From positions 6,278,501-6,342,500 of the forward strand of contig NZ_CP010429.1 of the NCBI RefSeq assembly GCF_000974425.1: DNA of 64,000 nucleotides, given 5' to 3'. The notes under the pieces were generated by a model, which saw only the letters and a list, made by a program, of their open reading frames with translations, was not told the origin of the DNA and ran no database searches. This DNA comes from Spirosoma radiotolerans. Its GTDB lineage: Bacteria > Bacteroidota > Bacteroidia > Cytophagales > Spirosomataceae. Positions 44,076 through 53,191 of the stretch are shown piece by piece. Position numbers and translations under genes: made by a program. How positions within the stretch are numbered: position 1 is the stretch's first letter; each line of letters starts with the position of its first letter.

Positions 44076-44954
44076 TTATACTTTATCTAGTAGGTAAACA
44101 ATCTGTACGACAGGCAGATACAGTAATGATCCAAACATCATTTGTAAAGCTGCTTTATCCGTACATGTTCTCATTAAGTGAAACGTTTGTGCCAGAAACA
44201 AGATTCCGCCCACCATTGCAACTAGGGCTGAATTTATACCTGTCATACCGAGAAGATAAGGTAACCAACCAACCGGGATTAGAAACAGGGTATAAATCAT
44301 GATGCGAAACGCGGTTTCGGTTGTTTTTCCGTCGCCAGGCATCATCTGAATACCTGCTTTCTTATACTCATCAAAGGCTAACCAGCCGATGGCCCAAAAA
44401 TGCGGAAATTGCCAGAAGAACTGTATAGCGAACAAGATCCCAGGTGTCCAGCCAAAATGGTTTGTTGCTGCAACCCATCCAATCATCGGTGGAAACGCGC
44501 CTGGAAGCGCTCCGACGAATACGGCAATCTGGCCTTTGCGCTTTAACGGTGTATAAACGAAGCCATACAGCAAAAGAGACAATACGGCAAGTGCTGCTGC
44601 TCTAACGTTAAAAAACTCAACAAAGAGAAAGCAACCCATTCCGAATAAAATAAAAGCGAAAGCTGCCGCTTCATTTACCGATAAACGACCGGTTGGTAAT
44701 GGACGCACAGCCGTGCGCTTCATTAGTTTATCCGACTCTTTCTCAATTATTTGGTTGATAATATTTGCTGCCCCCGTGATGCTGATTGATGCAATAGACA
44801 AGATCATTATTTTCCACCAGCTAACCTGATCAACGGCAAGGCAATAACCGAATATGCCAGAAAAAACGACAGCTAGTGTAAGCTTGAGTTTTATTAATTC
44901 TATATATGCTTTTGCCTTTTCGTTGATAATAGACCAATCCAATACTTTTTCCAT
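44076..44954 (-). CDS. ctaB: Protoheme IX farnesyltransferase (haem O synthase)
   Basis: A 292-residue UbiA-family prenyltransferase with about nine helices that farnesylates haem B. The signature region INQIIEKESDKLMKRTAVRPL contains the Mg-binding acidic residues, and a second motif, LAFDEYKKAGIQMMPG, lies near residues 190-205. Its gene starts one base after the heme A synthase gene's stop, and the two act in sequence. Confidence 0.93.
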   Translation of the reverse strand: MEKVLDWSIINEKAKAYIELIKLKLTLAVVFSGIFGYCLAVDQVSWWKIMILSIASISITGAANIINQIIEKESDKLMKRTAVRPLPTGRLSVNEAAAFAFILFGMGCFLFVEFFNVRAAALAVLSLLLYGFVYTPLKRKGQIAVFVGALPGAFPPMIGWVAATNHFGWTPGILFAIQFFWQFPHFWAIGWLAFDEYKKAGIQMMPGDGKTTETAFRIMIYTLFLIPVGWLPYLLGMTGINSALVAMVGGILFLAQTFHLMRTCTDKAALQMMFGSLLYLPVVQIVYLLDKV

Positions 44955-44955
44955 A

Positions 44956-45969
44956 TTATGCTTTTATTAGTCGAGTCGCTTGATTCACGCTACCTGTTGC
45001 TATAAGCTTGGGTGTCAAAAGCAGACTTATCGAAAATTGTAGACCAATTATTAAAATGGCTAAAACTAAGTGGATAGGTTGAGCAAAAGCAGGTACGCCT
45101 AAGTAGGCCATGATAACGCCTGTACCAATCTCTGCTACAATAAAACCTATTAGTATGTTTGTTAACTTAACTAATTGGCCTCTCTTATTAAGCTTACGGA
45201 GCTGATAGATAATGCTAATGTGGAAGGCAAATATGGCAAGCGAAAAAGATCTGTGGACATAAAAGCGCCAGTCCAATTGACTAATCCAGCTATCCCGTTC
45301 TCCATAACCTATCCGCTTTACTACGCTATCAAGCACATCTCTAACCTGCGCCCCCAATACAATTTGCGCAAGGGTTAATAGCAACGCAATGGCGAGTAAT
45401 AGACGAAGTGTGCTTGTTTTTTCGCTTTCTACTCTCCATTTACTCGAGCTAGACCGAACCCACACAAACAATAAGGTAAATACAAGCAAAATGGCTAACA
45501 ATAAATGCAGCGTGATTACATACTGCGCTAATTCCGTAGCCACAACACGAGAACCAAGCCAGCCATTTAAACCAATTAAAAGAAAGGCCATTAAGCTCCC
45601 CCAGACGATAATTCTGTCTATATGTAAGTAATAGAGGGAGGCAAGCAATGTAGCAAATACAAGAAAACCTGACAAAACACCCAGCAAACGATTGGCGTAT
45701 TCTATCCAGGTTTTCACGGGGTTAAATAAAACTTCACCCTTCAATTTTGCTCCATAAATCTCTTGGTAGTTAGCTGGCAGCTGAGAAATTTCAGTTGGAG
45801 GAACCCAACGGCCAAAGCATCTTGGCCAATCTGGACAGCCCATTCCAGAGCCTGTTCCTCTAACAATGCCACCTGCCAGAATAAGCAGATAGATGATAAC
45901 TATTGTCAGGGATACCAGGCTCCGGAACCGCTGTTCTTTTTTATTAATGAGGCTGTTTGAATTGATCAT
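44956..45969 (-). CDS. ctaA: Heme A synthase (COX15/CtaA family)
   Basis: A 337-residue, about eight-helix enzyme oxidising haem O to haem A. It has the family opening VIIYLLILAGGIVRGTGSGMGCPDWPRCFG, EYANRLLG, QYVITLHLLLA and FYVHRSFSLAIFAFH, including the four haem-ligand histidines. The ATG lies inside the last 26 bases of ctaD, so the two genes are translationally coupled. Confidence 0.92.
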   Translation of the reverse strand: MINSNSLINKKEQRFRSLVSLTIVIIYLLILAGGIVRGTGSGMGCPDWPRCFGRWVPPTEISQLPANYQEIYGAKLKGEVLFNPVKTWIEYANRLLGVLSGFLVFATLLASLYYLHIDRIIVWGSLMAFLLIGLNGWLGSRVVATELAQYVITLHLLLAILLVFTLLFVWVRSSSSKWRVESEKTSTLRLLLAIALLLTLAQIVLGAQVRDVLDSVVKRIGYGERDSWISQLDWRFYVHRSFSLAIFAFHISIIYQLRKLNKRGQLVKLTNILIGFIVAEIGTGVIMAYLGVPAFAQPIHLVLAILIIGLQFSISLLLTPKLIATGSVNQATRLIKA

Positions 45970-47827
45970 TCAAGTTTTGTGCCTCGATTTCTTTCTCCAA
46001 ACCAATCAGTTCATTCTCGTGGGGAAGATTTGACTCTGGTGTTTGGGAATAAGGCACGTTTTGAGGAATGAAATCATCCTTTGCACCTGGTTTGCTATAA
46101 TCATAAGGCCAGCGATAAACTGCAGGAATCTCTCCAGGCCAGTTGCCATGTCCTGGTTGAATTGGTGTAGTCCATTCCAGCGTGTTTGATCTCCATGGAT
46201 TCAAAGTAGCTTTCCGTCCCTTAATCAGACTGTGAACAAAATTGTAGACAAATATCCACTGAGCTGTAAAGGTGAAGATAGCCGCTAGGCTAATAAATGC
46301 ATTCATGTCAGCGAAGATGTTCTTCGTGAAATCATAGCTTGTGAATGCATAATACCGCCGAGGGAACCCTGCAATACCAACGTAGTGCATTGGGAAGAAC
46401 ACAAGGTAAATTCCGATAAACGTTAACCAGAAGTGAATGTACCCTAATTTCTCGTTCATCATCCGCCCAAACATTTTGGGGAACCAGTGGTAAACCCCCG
46501 CTAACAGCCCAAAAGCCGAAGCAGCACCCATCACCAAGTGGAAGTGAGCCACAACGAAATAAGTATCGTGCAGTTGAATATCCAGCGCTGAGTTACCCAA
46601 GATCAAACCTGTAATACCACCCGAGATAAAGAACGATACCAGACCAATGGAGAACAACATCGCAGGAGTAAAACGGATGTTACCACGCCATAAGGTCGTA
46701 ATGTAGTTAAACGCTTTAACAGCCGATGGGACAGCAATAATCAGCGTCAAGAACATAAAGATAGAGCCCAAGAATGGGTTCATACCAGTTACGAACATAT
46801 GGTGCGCCCAAACGATAAAGGCAAGAAAGGCAATACCCATCATTGAGGCAATCATGGCACGATAGCCAAAAATAGGCTTACGAGCATTTGTCGCAATGAT
46901 TTCCGAAGTCATTCCAAGTGCTGGTAATAACACAATATACACCTCAGGGTGACCAAGGAACCAGAACAAGTGCTGGAACAGAATTGGGCTACCTCCTACA
47001 TTTGGAAGTGCTTCACCCTTAATGTAGATTTCAGATAAGTAAAAACTTGTACCGAAGCTACGGTCGAAAATCAACAGTAAAGCCGCTGAAAGAAGCACGG
47101 GGAAAGAAATCAAGCCCAAAATAGCCGTTAGTAGGAACGCCCAAATTGTTAATGGGAGCTTACTGAATGACATACCCCGAGTCCGTAGGTTGATAACAGT
47201 AGTGATGTAGTTAATACCACCCAGTAACTGCGACACGATGAAGAGTGCCATACTCGTCAACCAAAGTGTCATACCCAACTCAGAACCTTTGTGCGCTTGT
47301 GGTAATGCACTTAAAGGCGGATAAATTACCCAGCCACCCGCAGCAGGCCCTGTTTGAATAAACATCGATGAGAACATGATAACACTGGCAATAAAGAAAA
47401 ACCAGTAGGATAACATGTTTAAGAAACCCGATGCCATGTCGCGGGCACCAATCTGTAACGGAATCAAGAAGTTTGAGAAGGTGCCGCTCAAACCAGCCGT
47501 TAATACAAAGAACACCATGATGGTACCATGCATGGTAACCAGCGCCAGATAAAAATCAGGATCCAATTTGCCCGTTTCATTAATCCAGCTACCTAAAATA
47601 GGACGCAGAAATTCAAGCTTCATAGTTGGGAAACCCAACTGAAGCCGGAACATAACGGACAAACTGATTCCAATAATCGACCAAACAATACCCGAAATTA
47701 AGTACTGTTTAGCAATGGTTTTATGGTCTTCAGAAAAAATATACGTGCGCCAAAAACTTTGCGGTTCATGATGGTCATGCTCAGCTGCATGTGCCACAAC
47801 CGCCGAATTAGCTGCTACAGTCGCCAT
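45944..47827 (-). CDS. ctaD: Cytochrome c oxidase subunit I
   Basis: A 627-residue catalytic subunit with 12 helices plus extensions. HPEVYIVLLPALG carries the Glu and Tyr of the A1-type D-channel/CuB centre; WAHHMFVTG holds CuB His pair; HDTYFVVAHFHLVMG binds haem a3 and a. This is an A1-type oxidase, not a YS-type. The N-terminus has a His/Glu-rich tail (AHAAEHDHHEPQ). The C-terminal extension is soluble. Confidence 0.95.
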   Translation of the reverse strand: MATVAANSAVVAHAAEHDHHEPQSFWRTYIFSEDHKTIAKQYLISGIVWSIIGISLSVMFRLQLGFPTMKLEFLRPILGSWINETGKLDPDFYLALVTMHGTIMVFFVLTAGLSGTFSNFLIPLQIGARDMASGFLNMLSYWFFFIASVIMFSSMFIQTGPAAGGWVIYPPLSALPQAHKGSELGMTLWLTSMALFIVSQLLGGINYITTVINLRTRGMSFSKLPLTIWAFLLTAILGLISFPVLLSAALLLIFDRSFGTSFYLSEIYIKGEALPNVGGSPILFQHLFWFLGHPEVYIVLLPALGMTSEIIATNARKPIFGYRAMIASMMGIAFLAFIVWAHHMFVTGMNPFLGSIFMFLTLIIAVPSAVKAFNYITTLWRGNIRFTPAMLFSIGLVSFFISGGITGLILGNSALDIQLHDTYFVVAHFHLVMGAASAFGLLAGVYHWFPKMFGRMMNEKLGYIHFWLTFIGIYLVFFPMHYVGIAGFPRRYYAFTSYDFTKNIFADMNAFISLAAIFTFTAQWIFVYNFVHSLIKGRKATLNPWRSNTLEWTTPIQPGHGNWPGEIPAVYRWPYDYSKPGAKDDFIPQNVPYSQTPESNLPHENELIGLEKEIEAQNLNDQFKQPH

Positions 47828-47854
47828 AGTATTTGGTTTGTTGTAAGTTTAGAT

Positions 47855-48976
47855 TTAACGAAGTTTTGCAACAGCTGTTGTTACTCCGCCTGTTTTTGGT
47901 AGTGACGCAGTTGAACTATCCGCAGGAGCGGCCGTAGCATCAGCGGGCAAGTATTTAGCCGCTTTTGCTTTCAGGTTAGCAGGAATACGAGCGGCCAGTT
48001 CTGGAGTCGACGTTAGTAAAGGCTTTTGTTGCTTACACCAGGCTGCCCATGACGCTTCATCTTCAACAATCAAGCGGATGCGCATAGAGAAGTGGCCTTG
48101 ACCACAAACTTCTGTACAAGCGATTTCATAACCAAAATCCGGATTGCCTGTGATATTTCGCATTTCATCCGTCGTTTTATCAGCTATGAACCAAAAACGC
48201 GTTGGCATACCCGGTACAGCATCCATTTTAACCCGTAAGTGAGGGATAAATACGCTGTGTAATACATCACGGGCACGGATTCTTAACAAGACGGGCTTGT
48301 TGGCAGGAATGTGTAACTCCGATGTAGAGGTAAAGTCATCGAACGATGCTTCATCCGTATAGTCAATTCCAGTATCGTTATTATTGTCGATCAGCTTGTA
48401 GTTATACGAACCAAGTTTATTGTTATCTACACCTGGGTAGCGTACAATCCAGTTGAACTGTTTTCCTACGATTTCGAATACCTGAGCATTCGCTGGTGCT
48501 TCAGCCATAATGTCACGCCATGCACGCCAACCAGTAAAGACCATCACGGCCATAATTACAGCCGGAACAATAGTCCAGATCAACTCCAGTTTGTGGTTTT
48601 CTGGATAGTAAGCGGCTTTCCGTCCTTCTTTATGCTGATACTTCCAGGCGAAATAAAACAGCAGCGCATTGGTGATGACAAACGCTACTGTAATCATAGC
48701 CATCGAGATCCAGAACAGGTTATCTGTCCGCCGACCGTGGGGAGACGAAGCTTCTGGCAGGAAAAACTGTCGCGCATACATAAACGACCAGACAGCGCCA
48801 ATCAAACCGACAATAAAGAAGATCATGAACATAGCTCCGTTGATCCGGTTGCTCATGCCTATTTGACCTTCCACTGAAGGCCCGCTTGCATTTTTCACAA
48901 CGGCACCCATTCTGGAAACGACCATTGCAGCCAGGCCCAAAAAGATTACCGATAATATAGCGATTATATAAACCAT
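47855..48976 (-). CDS. ctaC: Cytochrome c oxidase subunit II
   Basis: A 373-residue subunit with helices near the N-terminus (residues 5-20, 48-68, 90-112) and at 136-153, and a CuA domain with VLHSVFIPHLRVKMDAVPG and CTEVCGQGHFSM. The last 60 residues are Ala/Pro/Lys-rich, but contain no CxxCH, so this is an aa3-type rather than caa3-type subunit. Electrons must arrive from a separate or Act-bound cytochrome c. Confidence 0.93.
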   Translation of the reverse strand: MVYIIAILSVIFLGLAAMVVSRMGAVVKNASGPSVEGQIGMSNRINGAMFMIFFIVGLIGAVWSFMYARQFFLPEASSPHGRRTDNLFWISMAMITVAFVITNALLFYFAWKYQHKEGRKAAYYPENHKLELIWTIVPAVIMAVMVFTGWRAWRDIMAEAPANAQVFEIVGKQFNWIVRYPGVDNNKLGSYNYKLIDNNNDTGIDYTDEASFDDFTSTSELHIPANKPVLLRIRARDVLHSVFIPHLRVKMDAVPGMPTRFWFIADKTTDEMRNITGNPDFGYEIACTEVCGQGHFSMRIRLIVEDEASWAAWCKQQKPLLTSTPELAARIPANLKAKAAKYLPADATAAPADSSTASLPKTGGVTTAVAKLR

Positions 48977-48994
48977 CTTGATACAGGTTATTAA

Positions 48995-50305
48995 TTAAAT
49001 ATCATGGTGTATTGCTTCTTCGAGCATCGGGTGATTCTTGGGAATCAAATTAGCCTTTGTTAACTGCGAAGAAACCGTCCAGATAAAACCACACGCAAAA
49101 ATGAGAATCATACCGAATTCAACCGGCCCGAAACCACCGTGCTCACCTACCGTTCCAGGCATGATATTGACATAGAAGTCGAAGTAATGACCAATGATGA
49201 TACACCATGCTGCTATCTTCAAAATAATGTACGTACGCTTTGAATCCCTTGTCATTAAAATGAGAAATGGGCAAACAAAGTTCAGGAACAAGTTAACAAA
49301 GAAGGGCGCTTTATAAATACCCCCAAACCCGCTAAAGCGCTCTCTATAGTAAATTGTTTCTTCGGGCAAATTGGCGTAATAGATCAACATAAACTGAGCG
49401 AACCATACGTATGTCCAGAAGATACTGAAGGCAAACATGAACTTACCCAGATCCTGTAAGTGGCTGTCGTTTACAATTTTCAGGTAACCCTGCTCTTTTA
49501 ACGTAACAACTGCCAATGTAATGATTGCCAGGCCTGTTACGTGCCAGCTAGCCAGCGTATACCAACCAAACATGGTACTGAACCAGTGGGTGTCAATTGA
49601 CATGACAAAATCCCAAGCTGAAGTCGATGATGTTACACCGAATACTAGTAGAAATGCAGTGCCAAGTTTGATGCTTTTGTCATAATACGCCGTTCCACCC
49701 TCCAGATCCTCCTGTAGGGAATAGTTGCGGATCATGCGCCACATGAAGTACCATAAACCGAAGTAGGCCACTATACGCGTTAGATAGAAAGGAGTATTTA
49801 AGAATCCCTTCTTACCATTGATGATTGGGTCAAATTCGGGACTCTTTACATCATAAAGGGCTGGATTTGTCCAGTGGAATAAATCTTGTCCTGCTAGAAA
49901 GAATACAGCGATTATGGCAATTCCTGTAAATGGTAAAAAGGCAGGTAACGCTTCGGGTATCCGCTTAAAAGCCGACGACCAGCCTGCCTGAGCCAAATAA
50001 TTATAGGAAATAAAGAACATCCCGATAACTGCTGCGCCTGTAAAATAAATGGCGTTCAACCAAACGTTAGCCCACAAACGATTTGTCCACTTGTACGCAT
50101 GATGACCAGCGCCATGTGCCTCATGTCCTCCAGCACTATGTGCAACTGCATGGGTTTCGTGCGAACCAGCACCAGACGCTAACAGGTAAGCGCCAATTGC
50201 TACTAACGCGACTCCGGCTCCAATGCCAATCATTAACCGGCGTTTGGAGTCCGCAGTAAATTCAAATTCTTCGTCTAAGGACGGTATTGCGTGAGCCGAT
50301 GCCAT
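48995..50305 (-). CDS. actF: Alternative complex III subunit ActF
   Basis: A 436-residue, about ten-helix membrane protein of the NrfD-like quinol-oxidoreductase group, the second integral quinone-module subunit of alternative complex III. The N-terminal cytoplasmic stretch is acidic, and a His/Ala/Gly-rich loop (HETHAVAHSAGGHEAHGAGH) follows the first helix. It is 18 bases from ctaC, with no terminator between, so the Act and oxidase genes share one transcript. Confidence 0.9.
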   Translation of the reverse strand: MASAHAIPSLDEEFEFTADSKRRLMIGIGAGVALVAIGAYLLASGAGSHETHAVAHSAGGHEAHGAGHHAYKWTNRLWANVWLNAIYFTGAAVIGMFFISYNYLAQAGWSSAFKRIPEALPAFLPFTGIAIIAVFFLAGQDLFHWTNPALYDVKSPEFDPIINGKKGFLNTPFYLTRIVAYFGLWYFMWRMIRNYSLQEDLEGGTAYYDKSIKLGTAFLLVFGVTSSTSAWDFVMSIDTHWFSTMFGWYTLASWHVTGLAIITLAVVTLKEQGYLKIVNDSHLQDLGKFMFAFSIFWTYVWFAQFMLIYYANLPEETIYYRERFSGFGGIYKAPFFVNLFLNFVCPFLILMTRDSKRTYIILKIAAWCIIIGHYFDFYVNIMPGTVGEHGGFGPVEFGMILIFACGFIWTVSSQLTKANLIPKNHPMLEEAIHHDI

Positions 50306-50397
50306 TCTTATTGGTTTGTCAATTAATTAAAATACGATGGGCGTAGGGAGTTATAAACTGATAATTATCAATTCATGTCGTCGCGCCTTACGTTAAA

Positions 50398-51024
50398 TTA
50401 TCCTTGCTGGAGTTTGTGAACGTACTGAACAATCTTCCACCGATCTTCCGGTGTTATTTGCGAGCCATGTGGCCACATCCGGCCTTTACCATGTGTGATG
50501 ACGTGGAAAATGTGTCCGTCATTCATAGTCTTGTAGGCATCGGCGGAGTAGTTTGGCACACCTTTGTACTGTGCTGCAACAGGACCATCGCCTTTGCCGG
50601 TAGCACCGTGGCAGTGGCTGCAATAACGGGTGTACAACACCTGACCTTCTGCCTGCGTTTTTTCAGAATCGGCAATTGGGTTTGTTAAAACCCGTTCAGC
50701 TATTCCAATGCTATCAGCTGGAATATTATACATCATTAGGTCAGTCGTCTTATTTGCGCCTTCACCAAATGTTGTATGGTAATTTGGACGTGCTACTGTA
50801 CCCTGTGCCGGAAGACGCATATTCAGGCCATGCTCTCTGGCATTAATTGGATTAGCCCGAACCTGTTTGTACGGCTCGTAACCAACGGGTTCGTACATCT
50901 GCGGTGCATACACAACGCCTGTGTCATTATGGCTATCTGTGCAGGAAGTTCCCACAAATAACAGTCCAATAACAGCTAGTGTTGCTACACTTGTATGTTT
51001 AGTAATCATTCCTATTCTGGACAT
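50398..51024 (-). CDS. actE: Alternative complex III subunit ActE (monohaem cytochrome c)
   Basis: A 208-residue lipoprotein with a lipobox at GTSC (Cys about 28) and one CSHCH haem site near residue 136, followed by KGDGPVAAQY. Met ligand candidates include GRMWPHG. It binds to the periplasmic face and is one of the haem carriers of the complex. Its ATG overlaps the stop of actD by one base (TAATG). Confidence 0.9.
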   Translation of the reverse strand: MSRIGMITKHTSVATLAVIGLLFVGTSCTDSHNDTGVVYAPQMYEPVGYEPYKQVRANPINAREHGLNMRLPAQGTVARPNYHTTFGEGANKTTDLMMYNIPADSIGIAERVLTNPIADSEKTQAEGQVLYTRYCSHCHGATGKGDGPVAAQYKGVPNYSADAYKTMNDGHIFHVITHGKGRMWPHGSQITPEDRWKIVQYVHKLQQG

Positions 51025-51557
51025 TAGAACTGCTTAACATTTACTTCAGCAGCTCCTGATCTTTTCAGAATCTGCTCAATATCACTTTCGACAATATTGT
51101 TTTTGCTTAAATCAATAGCCATAGCAAACTTATTGTCGGTTGTTCTTAAATCATACATTAATGGCTTTACTGTTGGCCCTAAGCCATTTGAAACCAGAAA
51201 TGTACCAACCATTCCTAAGGCGCAAAAAAGAACAGTCAATTCGAAGAAAATCGGCACATATATAATGGGTGAGTAAGAATCTTTACCACCAACAATCATT
51301 GGCCAGTCAAAACCTTCTGTATAGTAAGTTAGGGCCAGTGCAGAAAGCGTACCGCTTAAACCAAACAGGAAAGCAGCAATACCCAGACGAGTACGAGGAT
51401 GACCAAGTGCAATATCTAATCCGTGAATCGGAAATGGGGTGTAGACTTCGTGAATCCGAACACCTGCTTCCTTAACATCTTTAACGGCTTTCAATACGAC
51501 ATCATCATCATCATAGATGCCGACCAAAAACTTACCGTTACCATTTACGTCTGACAT
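51024..51557 (-). CDS. actD: Alternative complex III subunit ActD (DUF3341)
   Basis: A 177-residue protein with a soluble N-terminal domain (FLVGIYDDDDVVLKAVKDVKEAGV) and two helices at about 58-78 and 98-120, matching DUF3341/ActD. It links the membrane quinone module to the periplasmic haem part. A 99-base spacer with a hairpin separates it from actC. Confidence 0.9.
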   Translation of the reverse strand: MSDVNGNGKFLVGIYDDDDVVLKAVKDVKEAGVRIHEVYTPFPIHGLDIALGHPRTRLGIAAFLFGLSGTLSALALTYYTEGFDWPMIVGGKDSYSPIIYVPIFFELTVLFCALGMVGTFLVSNGLGPTVKPLMYDLRTTDNKFAMAIDLSKNNIVESDIEQILKRSGAAEVNVKQF

Positions 51558-51596
51558 ACTTTTATTAGTCTATTTCAGGTTTCAAGCTTCAACCTT

Positions 51597-51641
51597 CAGA
51601 CTTATATGAGTAATGCTTGAAGCGACACTCACATAAGTCTG
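51597..51641 (-). terminator. 15-bp hairpin between actC and actD
   Basis: Arms 51597-51611 and 51627-51641 pair with one position that is A-C on the plus strand and U-G on the minus strand. No T-run follows, so attenuation or RNA processing is likelier than full termination. Confidence 0.55.
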
Positions 51642-51656
51642 GAACTTGAGACAGTC

Positions 51657-53087
51657 TTATTCTACGTCTTTATTAAACGTTGGGTTTGTAACGCGCTCAC
51701 CTTTAGCTACTCCCGATACAGAAACAGGCAGTCTCTCAGATGATGATTTTATTACAGTTTTTACTTCGGCCATGTTCACTACTGGCAGGAACTTCGAGAA
51801 CAGCAGGAATAATGTGAAGAAGAAACCGAACGAGAAAATATAATCGCTGATGTCAAACAAGGTTGGGTGAAACATGGCCCAGCTTGATGGCAAGTAATCG
51901 CGGTGAAGGGATGTTACAATAATAACAAACCGCTCAAACCACATACCGATGTTCACAATAACTGACAGTACAAATGTCCAGACTATACTCCGACGAATAG
52001 CCCGAGACCAGAATAGCTGTGGCGTAATTACGTTACAGGTCATCATCGCCCAATAAGCCCACCAGTACGGACCGGTTGCCCGGTTGATGAAGGCGTAGCC
52101 CTCAAATTCAACACCTGAATACCAAGCGATGAAAAACTCTGTCAGATAGGCTACCCCTACAATCGAACCCGTCAAGGTGATGACTTTATTCATCGACTCG
52201 ATGTGCTCAATCGTAATGTAATCTTCCAGTTTAAAAACCACACGGATAATCAGAACCAGGTTCTGCACCATGGCGAAACCAGAGAAGATAGCACCCGCAA
52301 CGAAGTATGGAGGGAAAATTGTCGTGTGCCAGCCAGGAATAACTGACGTAGCAAAGTCCATACTTACAATGGTGTGTACAGACAATACAAGAGGAGTCGA
52401 CAGACCAGCCAAAATTAAGCTCATGTATTCATATCGTGCCCAACTCTTTGCCGAACCATTCCAACCTAAGGAAAAGGCACCGTAAATATACCGTGATACT
52501 TTACTGCGAGCGCGGTCACGAATCGTAGCTAAATCAGGCAACAAACCCATGTACCAGAACACCAGCGATACAGTGAAGTATGTACTGATGGCAAATACGT
52601 CCCATACAAGTGGGGATTTAAAGTTTACCCACAATGAGCCAAAAGTGTTAGGTAACGGTAACGCCCAGTAGGCTAACCATGGCCGGCCCATGTGCATCAG
52701 GATAAAGCTGGCAGCACATAATACAGCGAAAATGGTCATAGCCTCAGCAGCCCGGTTTACCGCCGTTCTCCATTTCTGACGGAATAACAGAAGGATAGCG
52801 GAGATCAGTGTACCGGCGTGACCGATACCTACCCACCATACGAAGTTGGTGATATCCCATGCCCAACCAACTGTTTTGTTCAGGCCCCAAACACCTAATC
52901 CTTCCCACCAGGTCCAGAATACACAGGCGGCCCCGTAAAGTAGCACAACTACCGCGATGGTAAAGGCAATAGTCCACTCGCGGGTGGGGGCTCCCTCAAC
53001 CTGTCTGCTGATATCCTCCGTCACATCGGCATAGGTCTTGCCACCGGTGACGAGGGGAGTTCTAACGGCTGATGTTACATGCGACAT
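51657..53087 (-). CDS. actC: Alternative complex III subunit ActC (NrfD-like)
   Basis: A 476-residue integral membrane protein with about ten helices of the polysulfide reductase NrfD family, holding the quinol site of alternative complex III. It shows WWEGLGVWGLNKTVGWAWDI and conserved His/Asp in the helices. It pairs with ActF as the second quinone-module subunit. Confidence 0.92.
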   Translation of the reverse strand: MSHVTSAVRTPLVTGGKTYADVTEDISRQVEGAPTREWTIAFTIAVVVLLYGAACVFWTWWEGLGVWGLNKTVGWAWDITNFVWWVGIGHAGTLISAILLLFRQKWRTAVNRAAEAMTIFAVLCAASFILMHMGRPWLAYWALPLPNTFGSLWVNFKSPLVWDVFAISTYFTVSLVFWYMGLLPDLATIRDRARSKVSRYIYGAFSLGWNGSAKSWARYEYMSLILAGLSTPLVLSVHTIVSMDFATSVIPGWHTTIFPPYFVAGAIFSGFAMVQNLVLIIRVVFKLEDYITIEHIESMNKVITLTGSIVGVAYLTEFFIAWYSGVEFEGYAFINRATGPYWWAYWAMMTCNVITPQLFWSRAIRRSIVWTFVLSVIVNIGMWFERFVIIVTSLHRDYLPSSWAMFHPTLFDISDYIFSFGFFFTLFLLFSKFLPVVNMAEVKTVIKSSSERLPVSVSGVAKGERVTNPTFNKDVE

Positions 53088-53191
53088 ATATCTTACTAAT
53101 TTACGATGTATGATTTATAATACACGAATTACGATTTGTGGTAATGGTTTGTTCTAAATTCAGTTACCAGCCCTGGCAATCCGCGGTTATT

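Noticed and set aside
47855..48976. CtaC as a caa3-type subunit with its own cytochrome c
   Set aside because: No CxxCH occurs in its sequence.
53098..53140. Repeated ACGA-TT words in the actB-actC spacer as an operator array
   Set aside because: Degenerate, AT-rich and irregularly spaced; such spacers are common and no symmetric site stands out.
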